Assembly (NCBI GenBank): GCA_900112785.1
Contig: FONB01000018.1
Coordinates: 1-64,000 of the forward strand
Reading direction: 5' to 3'
DNA length: 64,000 nt
Origin: Phytobacter palmae
GTDB taxonomy: Bacteria; Pseudomonadota; Gammaproteobacteria; Enterobacterales; Enterobacteriaceae
Under the pieces are notes generated by a model. The model did not search any database, had not been told where the DNA came from, and saw nothing but the letters and a program-made list of their open reading frames with translations. This document shows, in pieces, positions 1-10,712 of this stretch. How positions within the stretch are numbered: position 1 is the stretch's first letter; each line of letters starts with the position of its first letter. A program made the position numbers and the translations under genes.

Positions 1-545
1 GCCTCTTCATGGCGCAGGCGGTACCAGTCGCATTTGTCGTCCGGCTGGCTCTGATAGGGCAGCGGGGTCGCCTTACGGTTGCCGACGAAAAACAGGTAGC
101 CGAGCATTTCCACTTCGCTGCGCTGCTGGCCGTCGCCGAGCAGGGAGGCGACGTTAACGCCCAGATGTTTGCCCAGCAGGTCGAGCATCGCGGATTCGAT
201 GGCGGTGACCACGTGGATGGTGGTGCGCAGGTCAAAGGTCTGCAGGCCACGGCCCGCGGCATCGCGGTCAGCAAAGGCGCTGCGCACCGCGTTGAGGACA
301 TTTTTGTAGGCGCCGAGGGTTTTGCCGACAATCAGCGGTGCCGCGTCTTCAAGGGTCCGGCGTATTTTTTCGCCGCCGGGGACTTCGCCGACGCCGGTAT
401 TGCCGGCGTTATCGGTGATGATAACGATGTTCCGGGTGAAGAACGGGGCATGCGCGCCGCTCAGGTTCATCAGCATGCTGTCATGCCCGGCAACCGGGAT
501 GACCTGCACTGACGTGACAACAGGAGTCGAACATTGAGAGCTCAT
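1..545 (-). CDS. gudD: Glucarate dehydratase GudD (N-terminal part, cut by window edge)
   Basis: This is the first ~181 residues of D-glucarate dehydratase, an enolase-superfamily enzyme that dehydrates D-glucarate to 5-keto-4-deoxy-D-glucarate. The reading frame starts at an ATG at 545, preceded by AAGGAT, and runs to the edge without a stop. The N-terminus ([20 protein letters not shown]) and the later segment [19 protein letters not shown] match the GudD family rather than the related GudX. The catalytic barrel residues lie beyond the window. It is the last gene of the gudP-gudX-gudD operon, 19 bases after the gudX stop. Identity rests on family recognition and operon position. Confidence 0.93.
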   Translation of the reverse strand, partial: MSSQCSTPVVTSVQVIPVAGHDSMLMNLSGAHAPFFTRNIVIITDNAGNTGVGEVPGGEKIRRTLEDAAPLIVGKTLGAYKNVLNAVRSAFADRDAAGRGLQTFDLRTTIHVVTAIESAMLDLLGKHLGVNVASLLGDGQQRSEVEMLGYLFFVGNRKATPLPYQSQPDDKCDWYRLRHEE

Positions 546-564
546 ATTTTATCCTTTTACTCTG

Positions 565-1905
565 TCACTGACGTCCAAAAACCGGGCGTTTTCTGTCAAA
601 TTTCCAGCCGGGAATCAGGTACTGCATCGGACCGGCGTCGTTACGCGCCCCCCCGGGCAGGCTTTTGTAGATGGCATGGGCTTTTTCAATCTGCGCCCAG
701 TCAATCTCCACGCCCAGACCCGGCGCATCCGGCACGGCAATCTGCCCACCTTTGATTTCCAGCGGCTGTTTCGTCAGGCGCGCTTCGCCCTCCTGCCAGA
801 TCCAGTGGGTGTCGATGGCCGTTGGATTACCCGGCGCCGCCGCGCCAACGTGGGTGAACATCGCCAGTGAGATATCAAAATGGTTATTGGAATGGCAGCC
901 CCAGGTCAAACCCCAGTCATCACACAGTTGCGCCACACGTACCGCCCCGGACAGCGTCCAGAAGTGCGGGTCCGCCAGCGGGATGTCTACCGCATTGAGC
1001 ATTACCGAGTGGCCCATTTCGCGCCAGTTGGTGGCTATCATATTGGTGGCAACAGGCAAACCGGTGGCGCGACGGAATTCCGCCATCACTTCACGCCCGG
1101 AGAAGCCCTGCTCTGCACCACACGGATCTTCCGCGTAGGTCAATACATCCTGCAGGCCTTTACACAGTTCAATGGCTTCATCAAGCAGCCAGGCGCCGTT
1201 CGGGTCCACGGTGATACGCGCGTCCGGGAACCGTTTTTTCAAGGCGCGGGCCGCATCAATTTCCTGCTCGCCCGGGAGCACGCCGCCTTTCAGTTTGAAG
1301 TCTTTAAAACCGTAACGATCCTGAGACGCTTCCGCCAGGCGCACAACCGCGTCACTGTTCATCGCTTCCTGGTGACGCAGACGGTACCAGTCGTGGTTGC
1401 CATCGGTTTTATCAAGGTATGGCAGGTCGGTTCTGGTGCGGTCGCCGATATAGAACAGATAGCCCAGTACGGTTACAGCATCGCGCTGTTTGCCTGGCCC
1501 CAACAGTTCGCAGACCGGTACGTTCAGCACTTTACCTAGCAGGTCGAGCAGTGCGGCTTCCAGTGCGGCCACGGCATTTACACGCAGTTCAAACGTCCAT
1601 GCTCCTTTGCCGAAATTATCAAAATCGCTCGCCTGGTTACCTTTGTGAACACGCTGAACCACTTTGTTCAGTCGCGCCACCTCCTGCCCCAGAACCATCG
1701 GGATAGCATCCACCAGCGTCTGGTAAATTACTTCCCCACCCGGCGCTTCGCCAACGCCGGTGTTACCGGCGTTATCTGTCAGTACTACGATGTTACGTGT
1801 GAAATAAGCGTTATGCGCGCCGCCAATGTTCATTAACATGCTGTCATGTCCGGCAACCGGAATGACTTTCATATCTGTAATGACGGGGCTTGCTTGCGTA
1901 CTCAT
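565..1905 (-). CDS. gudX: Glucarate dehydratase-related protein GudX
   Basis: The 446-residue product is an enolase-superfamily protein nearly identical in length and sequence to E. coli GudX, a paralogue of GudD with weak glucarate/idarate dehydratase activity. Visible family motifs are FKLKGG (catalytic lysine), DPNGAW and EDPCG (metal-ligand Asp and Glu), ATNMIATN (third ligand) and CHSNNH (catalytic His). The ATG lies 2 bases from the gudP stop, so it is translated within the same operon. The middle-gene position (gudP-gudX-gudD) distinguishes it from GudD. Its physiological role is uncertain in the family; a chaperone-like or backup function has not been settled. Confidence 0.93.
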   Translation of the reverse strand: MSTQASPVITDMKVIPVAGHDSMLMNIGGAHNAYFTRNIVVLTDNAGNTGVGEAPGGEVIYQTLVDAIPMVLGQEVARLNKVVQRVHKGNQASDFDNFGKGAWTFELRVNAVAALEAALLDLLGKVLNVPVCELLGPGKQRDAVTVLGYLFYIGDRTRTDLPYLDKTDGNHDWYRLRHQEAMNSDAVVRLAEASQDRYGFKDFKLKGGVLPGEQEIDAARALKKRFPDARITVDPNGAWLLDEAIELCKGLQDVLTYAEDPCGAEQGFSGREVMAEFRRATGLPVATNMIATNWREMGHSVMLNAVDIPLADPHFWTLSGAVRVAQLCDDWGLTWGCHSNNHFDISLAMFTHVGAAAPGNPTAIDTHWIWQEGEARLTKQPLEIKGGQIAVPDAPGLGVEIDWAQIEKAHAIYKSLPGGARNDAGPMQYLIPGWKFDRKRPVFGRQ

Positions 1906-1907
1906 AA

Positions 1908-3260
1908 TTAGCGTCCTGTGACGGGTTTCAGTTCGATACGTTTGATATCTCCCACCAATACCAGGTAGCTCAATACCGCCACCAGGGCATGGATACCAAC
2001 GTAGACCAGCGCGCCGTTAAATGATCCTGTAGTCCCAACGATGTAACCGATAGCAATCGGGGTAACGATACCGGAGATGTTACCGAACATATTGAACAGA
2101 CCACCGCTCAGACCGCTGATTTCTTTCGGCGCCGTGTCGGCCATAACAGCCCAACCCAACGCACCGATGCCTTTACCGAAGAACGCCATGGACATGAAGC
2201 CGATAATCATCCACTCGACGTTGGTATAGTTACAGAACACCATCACCATGGAGAGCAGCATGCCAAGGACGATAGGCGTTTTACGCGCAATATTCAGGGA
2301 ACCCGTACGACGCATTAACCAGTCAGAGATAACCCCGCCGAGCACACCACCCGCAAATCCACAAATTGCCGGGATGGAAGCGATAAAACCAGCTTTCAAA
2401 ATAGACATACCGCGCGCCTGAACCAGGTAAACCGGGAACCAGGTAATAAAGAAATATGTCAGGGCGTTGATGCAATACTGACCGAGATAAACACCAATCA
2501 TCATGCGGGAGCCAAGCAACTGCTTGATCTGTCCCCATTTTTGGCTAAACGGTACTTTCGCTTTGTCGCTTTTCTGATCCATGTTGATCAGTGCGCCGCC
2601 CTCTGCGATGTATTCGAGCTCTTTCTTATTCACCTTCGGATGCTGGTTCGGTTCGTAAATCACCTTAAGCCAAATGAAGCTAATAACGATACCCAGACCA
2701 CCCATGAAGAAGAACACGTGCGACCAGCCCACCTCATGGGTTAACCACCCCATAATCGGTGCGAAAATGACCGTTGCGAAGTACTGTGCGGAGTTGAAAA
2801 TCGCCACTGCCGTGCCCCTCTCCTGGGCCGGGAACCAGGCCGCAACGATGCGACTGTTGCCAGGAAAAGAGGGAGATTCAGCCAGCCCTACCAGGAAGCG
2901 CAGGGTGAACAGAGCAACGATGATGCCGAAGCCACTGAAAATATCGACAAACCCTTGCAGCAGGGTGAACAGGGACCAGATAAAAATGGACCAGAAATAA
3001 ACACGTTTGGAACCGAAGCGGTCAAGCAACCAGCCGCCCGGAATCTGCCCTATTACATAGGCCCAGGAAAACGCGGAGAAAACATAACCCATACCGATTG
3101 GATCAAGGCCGATATCTTTGGCCATTTCTGAACCGGCGATTGACAGCGTGGCGCGGTCACCGTAGTTGAAGGATGTGACGATAAACAACATCACCACTAT
3201 CCAGTAGCGAGCATTGGTGCGCTTTTCAGCGCTGCTCGCTGCTTGGCTTAATGTACTCAT
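1908..3260 (-). CDS. gudP: Glucarate/galactarate MFS transporter GudP
   Basis: A 450-residue major facilitator superfamily permease of the anion:cation symporter family with about 12 hydrophobic segments, expected to import D-glucarate, galactarate or glycerate across the inner membrane. The segment [23 protein letters not shown] near the N-terminus and [11 protein letters not shown] after TM2 are typical of GudP/GarP/ExuT-like carriers. The open frame extends 13 codons further upstream, but the start [10 protein letters not shown] at 3260 is chosen because it has a GGGAG ribosome site and matches the E. coli start. First gene of the gud operon. In E. coli the operon is activated by CdaR; no CdaR site could be assigned here. 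Confidence 0.95.
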   Translation of the reverse strand: MSTLSQAASSAEKRTNARYWIVVMLFIVTSFNYGDRATLSIAGSEMAKDIGLDPIGMGYVFSAFSWAYVIGQIPGGWLLDRFGSKRVYFWSIFIWSLFTLLQGFVDIFSGFGIIVALFTLRFLVGLAESPSFPGNSRIVAAWFPAQERGTAVAIFNSAQYFATVIFAPIMGWLTHEVGWSHVFFFMGGLGIVISFIWLKVIYEPNQHPKVNKKELEYIAEGGALINMDQKSDKAKVPFSQKWGQIKQLLGSRMMIGVYLGQYCINALTYFFITWFPVYLVQARGMSILKAGFIASIPAICGFAGGVLGGVISDWLMRRTGSLNIARKTPIVLGMLLSMVMVFCNYTNVEWMIIGFMSMAFFGKGIGALGWAVMADTAPKEISGLSGGLFNMFGNISGIVTPIAIGYIVGTTGSFNGALVYVGIHALVAVLSYLVLVGDIKRIELKPVTGR

Positions 3261-3750
3261 TGTTGTACTCCCGAAGCATAAATGTTCATGTACATTCATC
3301 CGGAACAGGACAGCCTGTAGGGGTGAACCGAATGATGTATCTGTGTTTTTTGCAGTTTTACTGCCGGGTCGCTATTCCCTGCGTACTGCGTTTTTTTAAC
3401 TTGCGGGAAAAGTATAAAAAGGGGTACCTGAACTCTCACCGTGCAACAACACAACATTGTATGGTCAGGGCATGAAGGTTTCTTGCAAAAGCCCAGGAGG
3501 ATGGGGACTAACTCACGGAAATGAAAAGTTGGGGCGCTAACATTTGGTTAAAAGTCAGCCTGTTTTGAAGAATGTGAAACGTATCGCTTGACGCAGTGTA
3601 AATGCCCTTTTAACCGCTGGAAGAATGGAGTTTTTAGTGGCAAACGCCCAGGGCTAACTCGATTCAGTTGCCGCATAATGTGCTATGTCGCTATTTTACC
3701 GCTTACGGCTACATAAACAGGTAGCCCTCCTGTAGGGGGAGGGCAAAACC
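3261..3750. other. gudP-yqcA intergenic region (about 490 bp)
   Basis: No convincing gene was found. It must contain the gudP promoter (reading minus) and the end of the yqcA operon. A GC-rich hairpin at 3724-3744 (GCCCTCC/GGAGGGC, 7-base loop) follows the yqcA stop on the minus strand but has no clear U-tract, so it is only a weak terminator candidate. Short plus-strand open frames at the gudP end have no ribosome site and look like chance. Confidence 0.5.
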
Positions 3751-4200
3751 TTACTTTAACAGTGTCGACCAGTGTTCCACCCACGGGTTAGAAACCGACT
3801 CAGGCTCAGGATCCTCGCTGGCATCAATCAGCAAAACGTCTCCTACGCGCTGTGCATTTTGTTCCTGCAATAACGCGTCAAACTGTTTTCCACCGCCGCA
3901 GAAATTTGTATATGTGCTGTCGCCCAGGGCAATCACACAATAACGCAGCGCTGGCTGGTAGCCGATCTTGTCGCGAATATACTGAAATAACGGCACAATA
4001 CTGTCCGGCAAATCACCCTGCCCGGTCGTTGATGTCACTATCAGCGCATATTTATCTTTATAGGCATCCCAGTCCGCAGGTTCCGGATCTTCAAATACCG
4101 TCGCGCTATGACCCTGCTCGCTCAGAATCGTTTGCGCCTCTTCGGCAACCAGCAACGCATTGCCGTACATCGTGCCAACAAAAATTCCGACTTCCGCCAT
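3751..4200 (-). CDS. yqcA: Flavodoxin YqcA
   Basis: A 149-residue FMN-binding flavodoxin of the MioC/YqcA type. The phosphate-binding loop is [12 protein letters not shown] (residues ~9-20) and the second FMN loop is [12 protein letters not shown]. The ATG at 4200 is preferred over a frame extension of 16 codons because homologues start [10 protein letters not shown]. It is cotranscribed with truC, whose stop is 17 bases upstream. The electron-transfer partner is not established; the conserved link to truC suggests a tRNA or flavin-linked role, but this is inference. Confidence 0.93.
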   Translation of the reverse strand: MAEVGIFVGTMYGNALLVAEEAQTILSEQGHSATVFEDPEPADWDAYKDKYALIVTSTTGQGDLPDSIVPLFQYIRDKIGYQPALRYCVIALGDSTYTNFCGGGKQFDALLQEQNAQRVGDVLLIDASEDPEPESVSNPWVEHWSTLLK

Positions 4201-4217
4201 GGTGCTCACTCCTTGCG

Positions 4218-5000
4218 TTAAATGTGGATCTCGCCATCCTGACCGCACGGCGAGACAAACTCAACCCTTTCATTGTCAGGGAGAAGTCCCTGCCAGCCAA
4301 ATTGCGACAACGCCCGCATCCAGACATCATCCAGCCCGGCATGCAGCGTCAACGGTTCGCCGGTAAACGGGTGAGTGAGCGTTAACTGACTGGCATGGAG
4401 CATCAGACGGTTACAACCAAAATGTTCGGCAGCGCTGCGGTTCTGACGCAGATCACCGTGCTTACTGTCACCGATAATCGGATGGCGCAAATGGGCGAGA
4501 TGGCGACGGAGCTGATGCTTACGCCCGGTTTGTGGGAGCAGTTCGACAAGGCCGTAACGTGTGGTAGGAAATTTACTGGTCGCTACCGGCATTTCGGTGG
4601 TCGCCATACCGCGATAATGGGTCACCGCTGGCTGAGGGCCTTTATCTTCCCGGGCAAATTTGTCCGCGATTTTATCCAGTTCTTCAACCAGTGGGTAATC
4701 CAGTACCGCTTCGTCCATCAGCCATCCGCGCACGATTGCATGGTAACGTTTCTGAATTTGGTGCTGCTCAAATTGCTGCGCCAGAAGACGCCCCGCCTCA
4801 CTCGATAACCCCATCAGCAATACACCGGAAGTAGGTCTGTCGAGACGATGAGCAGTAAAAACATGCTGGCCAATCTGATCACGGACGGTTTGCATCACCA
4901 CCACTTTTTCATCCCGATCAAGCCAGCTTCGGTGTACCAGCCAGCCTGATGGTTTATTCACCGCAACCAGCCATTCGTCCTGATAGATAATTTCAAGCAT
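4218..5000 (-). CDS. truC: tRNA pseudouridine(65) synthase TruC
   Basis: A 260-residue RluA-family pseudouridine synthase that makes pseudouridine at position 65 of the T-arm of certain tRNAs. The catalytic motif [14 protein letters not shown] is seen with the nucleophilic aspartate at residue 54, as in E. coli TruC (formerly YqcB). The later segment [21 protein letters not shown] is the second conserved synthase motif. The start ATG shares one base with the yqcC stop (TGATG), indicating translational coupling. No unusual features were noticed. Confidence 0.95.
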   Translation of the reverse strand: MLEIIYQDEWLVAVNKPSGWLVHRSWLDRDEKVVVMQTVRDQIGQHVFTAHRLDRPTSGVLLMGLSSEAGRLLAQQFEQHQIQKRYHAIVRGWLMDEAVLDYPLVEELDKIADKFAREDKGPQPAVTHYRGMATTEMPVATSKFPTTRYGLVELLPQTGRKHQLRRHLAHLRHPIIGDSKHGDLRQNRSAAEHFGCNRLMLHASQLTLTHPFTGEPLTLHAGLDDVWMRALSQFGWQGLLPDNERVEFVSPCGQDGEIHI

Positions 5001-5329
5001 CAGGCTTTATCGTCTGAAAAGAGCGCGTCGAGTTTTTGCAGTTGCTCCAGAATGACGTCACGCGCTGGATGCGTCGAGTCGAGCGCAAATTCGTAGTAAG
5101 GCGCAATGGCGAAAGATTCAGGCAGTGGATGTTCACCGTCCAGCAAGGCGTGCATGCGGGGAATTAATACCCATTGCAGCCATTCGAACGGCTCGAGAGT
5201 ATCCATACAGAAAGGTTGCGTACTGTTGAACACGCTGGCATCCGGCGCAACGGACTGCCATTGGTTATGCTCACGTAACAGCGCCTCGATAAGCACTAAT
5301 TGCTGGCGCACGCGGGAAGGAAGCGTCAT
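5000..5329 (-). CDS. yqcC: YqcC family protein (DUF446)
   Basis: A 109-residue cytosolic protein of the YqcC/DUF446 family, function unknown. The family signature is a helical start (RVRQQLVLIEALLREHNQW) followed by TQPFCMDTLEPFEWLQWVLIPRM. The frame is open for 35 more codons upstream into csrB, but the ATG at 5329 matches homologues and lies clear of the csrB terminator. It is the first coding gene of yqcC-truC-yqcA and overlaps truC by one base. Its conserved neighbourhood suggests a link to tRNA modification, unproven. Confidence 0.9.
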   Translation of the reverse strand: MTLPSRVRQQLVLIEALLREHNQWQSVAPDASVFNSTQPFCMDTLEPFEWLQWVLIPRMHALLDGEHPLPESFAIAPYYEFALDSTHPARDVILEQLQKLDALFSDDKA

Positions 5330-5384
5330 GAAAACCTCGATAACAAACGGACTGGCGCGCAGGATAGCATCTGTAGCGAGAAAT

Positions 5385-5759
5385 AAAAAAAGGGAGCACT
5401 GTAAAAACAGTGCTCCCGGTTCGTTTCGCAGCAATCCAGCTACTTTTCGTGCTCCCTGCTCATCCTTGACAACTTTTCCTGCGGGTCTCCTGACCCTTGT
5501 TCATCCTTAAACTAGCGCATCCTGCCCACACCACCCCGATGCGGATTAGCCTCATCCGTAAAGCGTGTCCATGATCTTCCTGATCCACCGAACATCCCGA
5601 CCGGCTCTCATTCTCCCTCCTGGAGGTGTCCTTTAATGCGTTCCTGCATTTTCCCTTTTACTTCATCCAGAAGCCTGTCCGTGAAGCACCATCCTGGTGT
5701 ATCCCGTCTCGAAACAACATCATCCTGATGTTCGTTTCAGTGTGCGACTCCGTGTCGAC
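5385..5759 (-). ncRNA. csrB: CsrB regulatory RNA (CsrA antagonist)
   Basis: About 375 nt on the minus strand, between yqcC and syd exactly as in E. coli. It begins GTCGACACGGAGTC, then AACATCAGGATGATG, and contains about 22 GGA motifs, many in CAGGATG-type hairpin loops, which are the CsrA-binding sites. It ends in a rho-independent terminator (GGGAGCACTG, five-base loop, CAGTGCTCCC, then a U-run at about 5385-5391). CsrB sequesters several CsrA dimers and so relieves CsrA repression or activation of carbon storage, motility and biofilm mRNAs. Exact ends are inferred by comparison with the remembered E. coli RNA. Confidence 0.93.
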
Positions 5760-5932
5760 GCAGATAGAATTACCCATTCCTCTTCGTCTTACAAGTGCGC
5801 CTAAAGCAAATATTTCTCCTGCTAACTATAAATCAACTAAGGTTATTGTTTTTAATTGCTTGATTTAATTTGATAAATAAAAGGCAGGGACGTAAACCGC
5901 AGCAATGCGTGCAGGCGATCTCTCACAAGCTT

Positions 5933-5950
5933 TGTAAGAGATCTCTCACA
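5933..5950. promoter_or_regulatory. UvrY/SirA (GacA-type) binding palindrome upstream of csrB
   Basis: TGTAAGAGATCTCTCACA is an 18-bp near-perfect palindrome matching the GacA/UvrY/SirA box (TGTAAG-N6-CTTACA). It lies about 174-191 bp upstream of the csrB 5' end, the distance at which UvrY activates csrB in E. coli. A second, overlapping imperfect palindrome (CTCTCACAAGC/TTTGTAAGAG, 5919-5940) sits beside it. The 5760-5969 stretch holds no gene; it is the csrB control region and the syd 3' end. Confidence 0.8.
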
Positions 5951-5969
5951 AGGAGAATAGCAAGAAAGA

Positions 5970-6515
5970 TTACAGAACAGGCTCAAGTTGATTGAGGAAG
6001 TCCGCAAGGTCTGAAGCGAGAACCGTGCGCTGGCGAGTGCCCAATGTCTCTTTAATTACTTCGCCAGTCAGGTTACACAGCGAGATCACATCAATGTCGC
6101 TGTCCAGGGTAGCGATAAAAAGTGTAGGCGAAAGCTTAAGTCTTTTCTGGGTGACCAGGTGGCCAATCAGGTTTTCCTGAACTCGCTGGAAGTCGTCAGC
6201 GCTCCAGGTTTGCAGCAGTGTAAGCGTTTCCCCACGGAATGTCGCCTGCATATCCCCGGCAAATTGTGTGGTATAAAACGCGCGAAGCGCAGGTTGTACC
6301 ATAATATCCATCGCACGTTCAATCGCGTTTACATTTTGCTCCGGTAAAAAGGGCTGCGGCTGCCACGTGACAAGGGTATCAGTCGACGAGATAATGCACG
6401 GCGAAGGCACGCCATACAGCTCTTCACTTTGCGGCCAGGTACCGTACGACTGCCGCCATGCATCGCAATAGCGCGTAGTAAACGCTTTTAGGGCAAGGGC
6501 TATCTCTTTTTCCAC
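5970..6515 (-). CDS. syd: SecY-interacting protein Syd
   Basis: A 181-residue hydrophilic protein that associates with SecY at the cytoplasmic face of the inner membrane and may proofread translocon assembly. The hallmark segments are [17 protein letters not shown] (residues ~27-43), [13 protein letters not shown] and [18 protein letters not shown]. Length equals that of E. coli Syd. It is divergent from queF (70 bases between starts) and precedes csrB on the same strand. Confidence 0.95.
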   Translation of the reverse strand: MEKEIALALKAFTTRYCDAWRQSYGTWPQSEELYGVPSPCIISSTDTLVTWQPQPFLPEQNVNAIERAMDIMVQPALRAFYTTQFAGDMQATFRGETLTLLQTWSADDFQRVQENLIGHLVTQKRLKLSPTLFIATLDSDIDVISLCNLTGEVIKETLGTRQRTVLASDLADFLNQLEPVL

Positions 6516-6585
6516 CGCTTTCTCTCTTCATCTAAGCCAGGATACACTTCGCCTATTAGTGTACCCGTAAATATGGCGATGAAAC

Positions 6586-7431
6586 ATGTCTTCCTATGAT
6601 AACCACCAGGCGCTGTCTGGTCTGACGCTTGGCAAAACCACCGACTACCGCGATCGCTACGATGCCAGCCTGCTGCAAGGCGTTCCACGCAGCCTGAACC
6701 GCGATCCGCTCGGATTAAAAGCAGAGGATCTGCCCTTCCATGGCGCAGATATCTGGACGTTATATGAACTCTCCTGGCTTAACGCCAACGGTCTGCCGCA
6801 GGTGGCAGTCGGCCACGTGGAGTTAAACTACGCCAGCATTAACCTGGTGGAATCGAAAAGCTTTAAGCTCTACCTTAACAGTTTTAACCAGACCCGCTTC
6901 GCAAGCTGGGACGAAGTACGTGACACACTTGAGCGCGATCTTAGCGCCTGCGCGCAAGGCGAGGTTTCCGTCGCGCTATACCGGCTCGATGAAATTGAAG
7001 GCCAGCCTGTTGCCCACTTCCACGGCATCTGCATTGACGACCAGGACATTGTCATTGATGACTACGACTTCGATGCCGCGCTGCTGACGAATGCGGCAAG
7101 CGGCAAAGTGGTGGAAGAGACGCTGGTTAGCCATCTGCTCAAATCGAACTGTCTGATCACCCATCAGCCCGACTGGGGCTCCGTGCAAATCCAGTATCGT
7201 GGCCCGAAAATCGACCGGGAAAAACTGCTGCGTTATCTGGTCTCCTTCCGCCATCACAACGAATTCCATGAGCAGTGCGTCGAGCGCATCTTTACCGATA
7301 TTCAGCGTTTTTGTCAGCCAGAAAACTTGAGCGTTTATGCCCGTTACACCCGACGTGGTGGGCTGGATATCAACCCGTGGCGCACGAACACCCTGTTTAT
7401 TCCCGCAACCGGGCGTCTGGTTCGCCAGTAA
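6586..7431 (+). CDS. queF: NADPH-dependent 7-cyano-7-deazaguanine reductase QueF
   Basis: A 281-residue long-form QueF, which reduces preQ0 to preQ1 in queuosine tRNA modification. The NADPH motif [15 protein letters not shown] is at residues 89-103, and the catalytic cysteine in [13 protein letters not shown] is Cys189 with Asp196. It is the two-module (tandem T-fold) enzyme usual in gamma-proteobacteria. Divergent from syd. No preQ1 riboswitch was recognised in the short leader. Confidence 0.95.
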   Translation: MSSYDNHQALSGLTLGKTTDYRDRYDASLLQGVPRSLNRDPLGLKAEDLPFHGADIWTLYELSWLNANGLPQVAVGHVELNYASINLVESKSFKLYLNSFNQTRFASWDEVRDTLERDLSACAQGEVSVALYRLDEIEGQPVAHFHGICIDDQDIVIDDYDFDAALLTNAASGKVVEETLVSHLLKSNCLITHQPDWGSVQIQYRGPKIDREKLLRYLVSFRHHNEFHEQCVERIFTDIQRFCQPENLSVYARYTRRGGLDINPWRTNTLFIPATGRLVRQ

Positions 7432-7549
7432 ACCACACTATTTTTGCTATCTGCGAGGGAGATTCATCGCGGCAGGTTGTTAAACGTCACAACCCGAGGC
7501 TATTGTAATCATCAGGGAAGATACAATTTTCATCCCGTAAGGAGTTCAC

Positions 7550-8914
7550 TTGATTACACATATTAGCCCGCTTGGCTCAATGGATATGTTGTCGCAACTG
7601 GAAGTCGACATGCTGAAACGCACGGCCAGTAGCGACCTGTATCAACTGTTTCGTAACTGTTCACTCGCAGTACTTAACTCCGGAAGTCTGACTGATAACA
7701 GCAAAGAATTGCTCTCTCGTTATGAAAGCTTTGATATCAATGTATTACGCCGTGAACGCGGCGTAAAACTGGAGCTTATCAATCCGCCAGAAGAGGCGTT
7801 TGTCGACGGACGTATTATTCGCTCGCTGCAGGCAAACCTCTTCGCCGTCCTGCGCGATATTTTGTTTGTGAATGGACAAATTCACAGCGCCGGGCGGCTC
7901 CAGCATCTGAATCTTGAAGACTCTATCCATATCACCAACCTGGTCTTCTCTATTTTGCGCAATGCCCGTGCGCTGCACGTGGGTGAAGCGCCAAATATGG
8001 TCGTATGCTGGGGCGGTCACTCTATCAACGAAACGGAATACCTCTACGCGCGCCGCGTCGGCACCCAGTTGGGCTTGCGCGAACTGAACATCTGTACCGG
8101 TTGCGGTCCAGGTGCGATGGAAGCGCCGATGAAAGGTGCGGCAGTAGGCCACGCCCAGCAGCGCTATAAAGACGGGCGTTTCATCGGTATGACCGAACCC
8201 TCTATCATTGCCGCTGAGCCGCCTAACCCGCTGGTAAATGAGTTGATCATCATGCCGGACATTGAAAAACGTCTGGAAGCCTTTGTCCGCATTGCCCATG
8301 GCATCATCATCTTCCCGGGCGGTGTGGGTACGGCAGAAGAGCTGCTCTATCTGCTGGGCATTTTAATGAATCCGGCCAACAAAGATCAGGTATTGCCGCT
8401 GATTTTGACCGGGCCGAAAGAGAGTGCCGATTACTTCCGCGTGCTGGATGAGTTTATCGTCAACACACTGGGGGTTAGCGCACGTCGTCACTATCGCATT
8501 GTTATTAACGACGCAGCCGAAGTGGCCCGCCTGATGAAAAAAGCCATGCCACTGGTAAAAGAGAACCGTCGCGAAACCGGCGATGCCTATAGCTTTAACT
8601 GGTCAATTCGCATTGCGCCAGATTTGCAGGTACCGTTCGAACCGACGCATGAAAATATGGCAAACCTGAAACTTTACCCTGACCAGCCCGTTGAGGTTCT
8701 GGCAGCCGATCTGCGCCGGGCCTTCTCGGGCATTGTCACCGGTAACGTGAAGGAAATGGGTATCCGGGCGATTGAAAAATACGGCCCGTACAAAATCCAT
8801 GGTGATCGCGACATGATGCGTCGCATGGATGATTTACTGCAAGGCTTCGTCGCTCAACACCGTATGAAGCTTCCCGGCTCGGCCTACATTCCTTGCTACG
8901 AAATCTGCACCTGA
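7550..8914 (+). CDS. ppnN: Nucleotide 5'-monophosphate nucleosidase PpnN
   Basis: A 454-residue LOG-family enzyme (formerly YgdH) that cleaves purine and pyrimidine nucleoside 5'-monophosphates to base and ribose 5-phosphate and is stimulated by (p)ppGpp. The nucleotide-binding segments are [28 protein letters not shown] and [15 protein letters not shown], the last being the PGGxGTxxE catalytic motif. The start is an unusual TTG at 7550 (AAGGAG upstream); the protein then begins [14 protein letters not shown] as in E. coli. A terminator follows directly. Confidence 0.95.
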   Translation: MITHISPLGSMDMLSQLEVDMLKRTASSDLYQLFRNCSLAVLNSGSLTDNSKELLSRYESFDINVLRRERGVKLELINPPEEAFVDGRIIRSLQANLFAVLRDILFVNGQIHSAGRLQHLNLEDSIHITNLVFSILRNARALHVGEAPNMVVCWGGHSINETEYLYARRVGTQLGLRELNICTGCGPGAMEAPMKGAAVGHAQQRYKDGRFIGMTEPSIIAAEPPNPLVNELIIMPDIEKRLEAFVRIAHGIIIFPGGVGTAEELLYLLGILMNPANKDQVLPLILTGPKESADYFRVLDEFIVNTLGVSARRHYRIVINDAAEVARLMKKAMPLVKENRRETGDAYSFNWSIRIAPDLQVPFEPTHENMANLKLYPDQPVEVLAADLRRAFSGIVTGNVKEMGIRAIEKYGPYKIHGDRDMMRRMDDLLQGFVAQHRMKLPGSAYIPCYEICT

Positions 8915-8920
8915 ACCATA

Positions 8921-8950
8921 AGGGCGGCCTATGTCGCCCTTTTCTTTATT
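8921..8950 (+). terminator. Rho-independent terminator after ppnN
   Basis: Stem AGGGCG/CGCCCT with an eight-base loop followed by TTTCTTTATTT, starting 7 bases after the ppnN stop. Confidence 0.8.
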
Positions 8951-9187
8951 TCGCCAGCCAATCGTTTGCGTCGCCCTGACACAACAGATAAATATTCACA
9001 AAACCGATATTAATGCTGATAAAACCCTAAAACACGCAAATCAGGCAGGTCTTTTATCGCGTTTTAACCCGCATACTTTGCTTGTGAATCCCGCCAGTGA
9101 TAGCCTTCGCGACCATAAATTTTATGCGGCGATCTGTTAGCAGAGCTTTACCCCAGTAATAGCCATATAAAAAGTAGATTATTGTAT

Positions 9188-9205
9188 TTGCGATCGGGAT
9201 CACTG
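9188..9205. promoter_or_regulatory. Candidate CRP site upstream of sdaC
   Basis: TTGCGATCGGGATCACTG matches TGTGA-N6-TCACA at eight of ten half-site positions (TGCGA...TCACT). It lies about 155-170 bp before the sdaC start. The E. coli sdaCB operon is known to be CRP-activated. The rest of 8951-9359 shows no gene; short frames there lack ribosome sites. Confidence 0.5.
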
Positions 9206-9359
9206 ATCCATCCATAACATAAATGTATCGTGCCGCCCGCCAATAATTACGAGAAGAAATTATAAGAAAACCGTAGAAGCGCAGAATTTCGTATTACCGC
9301 CGTGTTCTTTGGCATTGGATTTGACCAAAAAGCGGCATTTACTTCCCTGGAGATATTAG

Positions 9360-10649
9360 ATGGAAACGACTCAAACCGGCACCGTTGCTTCAATCGAGAC
9401 ACGAAGCGCATGGCGTAAAACGGACACCATGTGGATGCTCGGACTGTATGGCACCGCTATTGGCGCAGGGGTTCTGTTCCTGCCCATTAATGCGGGTGTT
9501 GGCGGGATGATCCCGCTGATCATTATGGCGATTCTGGCTTTTCCAATGACGTTCTTCGCCCACCGCGGCCTGACTCGTTTCGTCCTTTCTGGTAAAAACC
9601 CAGGAGAAGACATCACCGAAGTTGTCGAAGAACATTTCGGTAAAGGCGCCGGTAAGCTCATTACCCTGCTCTATTTCTTTGCTATTTACCCGATTCTGCT
9701 GGTGTATAGCGTGGCGATTACCAATACGGTGGAAAGCTTTATGACCCACCAGTTGGCCTTAAACCCGCCGCCGCGCGCTATCCTGTCGCTGATTCTGATT
9801 GTCGGCATGATGACCATCGTACGTTTCGGTGAACAAATGATCGTCAAGGCGATGAGTATCCTGGTATTCCCGTTTGTGGCCGCACTGATGATGCTGGCGC
9901 TGTATCTGATCCCGCAGTGGAGCACCAGCGCACTGGATACACTCTCTTTAAGCCACGCAAATGAAACAGGCAATGGCCTGTGGATGACGTTATGGCTGGC
10001 GATTCCGGTAATGGTGTTCTCCTTTAACCATTCACCGATTATATCTTCCTTCGCTGTCGCAAAACGCGAAGAGTACGGCGTTGAAGCCGAACGTAAATGT
10101 TCGCGCATTCTCTCTTACGCACACATCATGATGGTACTGACCGTGATGTTCTTCGTATTCAGTTGTGTGCTGAGCCTCTCCCCGGCAGACCTGGCAGCGG
10201 CAAAGGCACAGAACATCTCCATTCTGTCGTACCTGGCAAACCACTTTAACGCGCCAGTCATCGCCTGGATGGCACCGATTATCGCGATTATCGCTATTAC
10301 CAAATCCTTCCTCGGCCACTATCTGGGGGCACGTGAAGGTTTTAACGGTATGGTGATTAAGTCCCTGCGTGGTAAAGGAAAATCCATCGAAATCAATAAA
10401 CTGAACAAAATTACCGCGCTGTTTATGCTGGTGACAACCTGGGCCGTTGCGACATTGAACCCGAGCATTCTCGGGATGATCGAAACCCTGGGCGGCCCGA
10501 TTATCGCGATGATTTTGTTCCTGATGCCGATGTACGCCATTCATAAAGTACCGGCTATGCGTAAATACAGCGGCCATATCAGCAACATTTTTGTAGTTGT
10601 GATGGGTCTTATCGCTATCTCCGCAATCTTCTTCTCTCTGTTCAGCTAA
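9360..10649 (+). CDS. sdaC: Serine/H+ symporter SdaC
   Basis: A 429-residue inner-membrane protein of the hydroxy/aromatic amino acid permease (HAAAP) family with about 11 hydrophobic segments. The N-terminal motif TMWMLGLYGTAIGAGVLFLP is the conserved substrate/ion loop of this family. It imports L-serine with protons for use as carbon source. It is followed by sdaB with a hairpin-T tract between, so sdaB is probably read through or partly attenuated. The start ATG has GGAG nine bases upstream. Confidence 0.95.
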   Translation: METTQTGTVASIETRSAWRKTDTMWMLGLYGTAIGAGVLFLPINAGVGGMIPLIIMAILAFPMTFFAHRGLTRFVLSGKNPGEDITEVVEEHFGKGAGKLITLLYFFAIYPILLVYSVAITNTVESFMTHQLALNPPPRAILSLILIVGMMTIVRFGEQMIVKAMSILVFPFVAALMMLALYLIPQWSTSALDTLSLSHANETGNGLWMTLWLAIPVMVFSFNHSPIISSFAVAKREEYGVEAERKCSRILSYAHIMMVLTVMFFVFSCVLSLSPADLAAAKAQNISILSYLANHFNAPVIAWMAPIIAIIAITKSFLGHYLGAREGFNGMVIKSLRGKGKSIEINKLNKITALFMLVTTWAVATLNPSILGMIETLGGPIIAMILFLMPMYAIHKVPAMRKYSGHISNIFVVVMGLIAISAIFFSLFS

Positions 10650-10655
10650 TGCCTT

Positions 10656-10683
10656 AGCGCCGTCAGTGCGGCGGCGCTTTTTC
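10656..10683 (+). terminator. Terminator-like hairpin between sdaC and sdaB
   Basis: Stem AGCGCCG/CGGCGCT, nine-base loop, then TTTTTCC. Its position inside a conserved transporter-enzyme pair suggests partial termination that would make sdaC more abundant than sdaB (inference). Confidence 0.7.
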
Positions 10684-10712
10684 CTGATCTTTTTAGCCAT
10701 GGATACTGCATC

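Noticed and set aside
9..512. 167-codon plus-strand open frame over gudD
   Set aside because: It is antisense to a clear glucarate dehydratase frame, has no family resemblance, and such long antisense frames recur over other GC-rich genes here.
3214..3475. Plus-strand frames of 61-74 codons in the gudP upstream region
   Set aside because: No ribosome site, no family resemblance, and they overlap the gudP promoter and start.
8931..9140. 69-codon plus-strand frame after ppnN
   Set aside because: Its start lies inside the ppnN terminator hairpin and there is no separate promoter or ribosome site.
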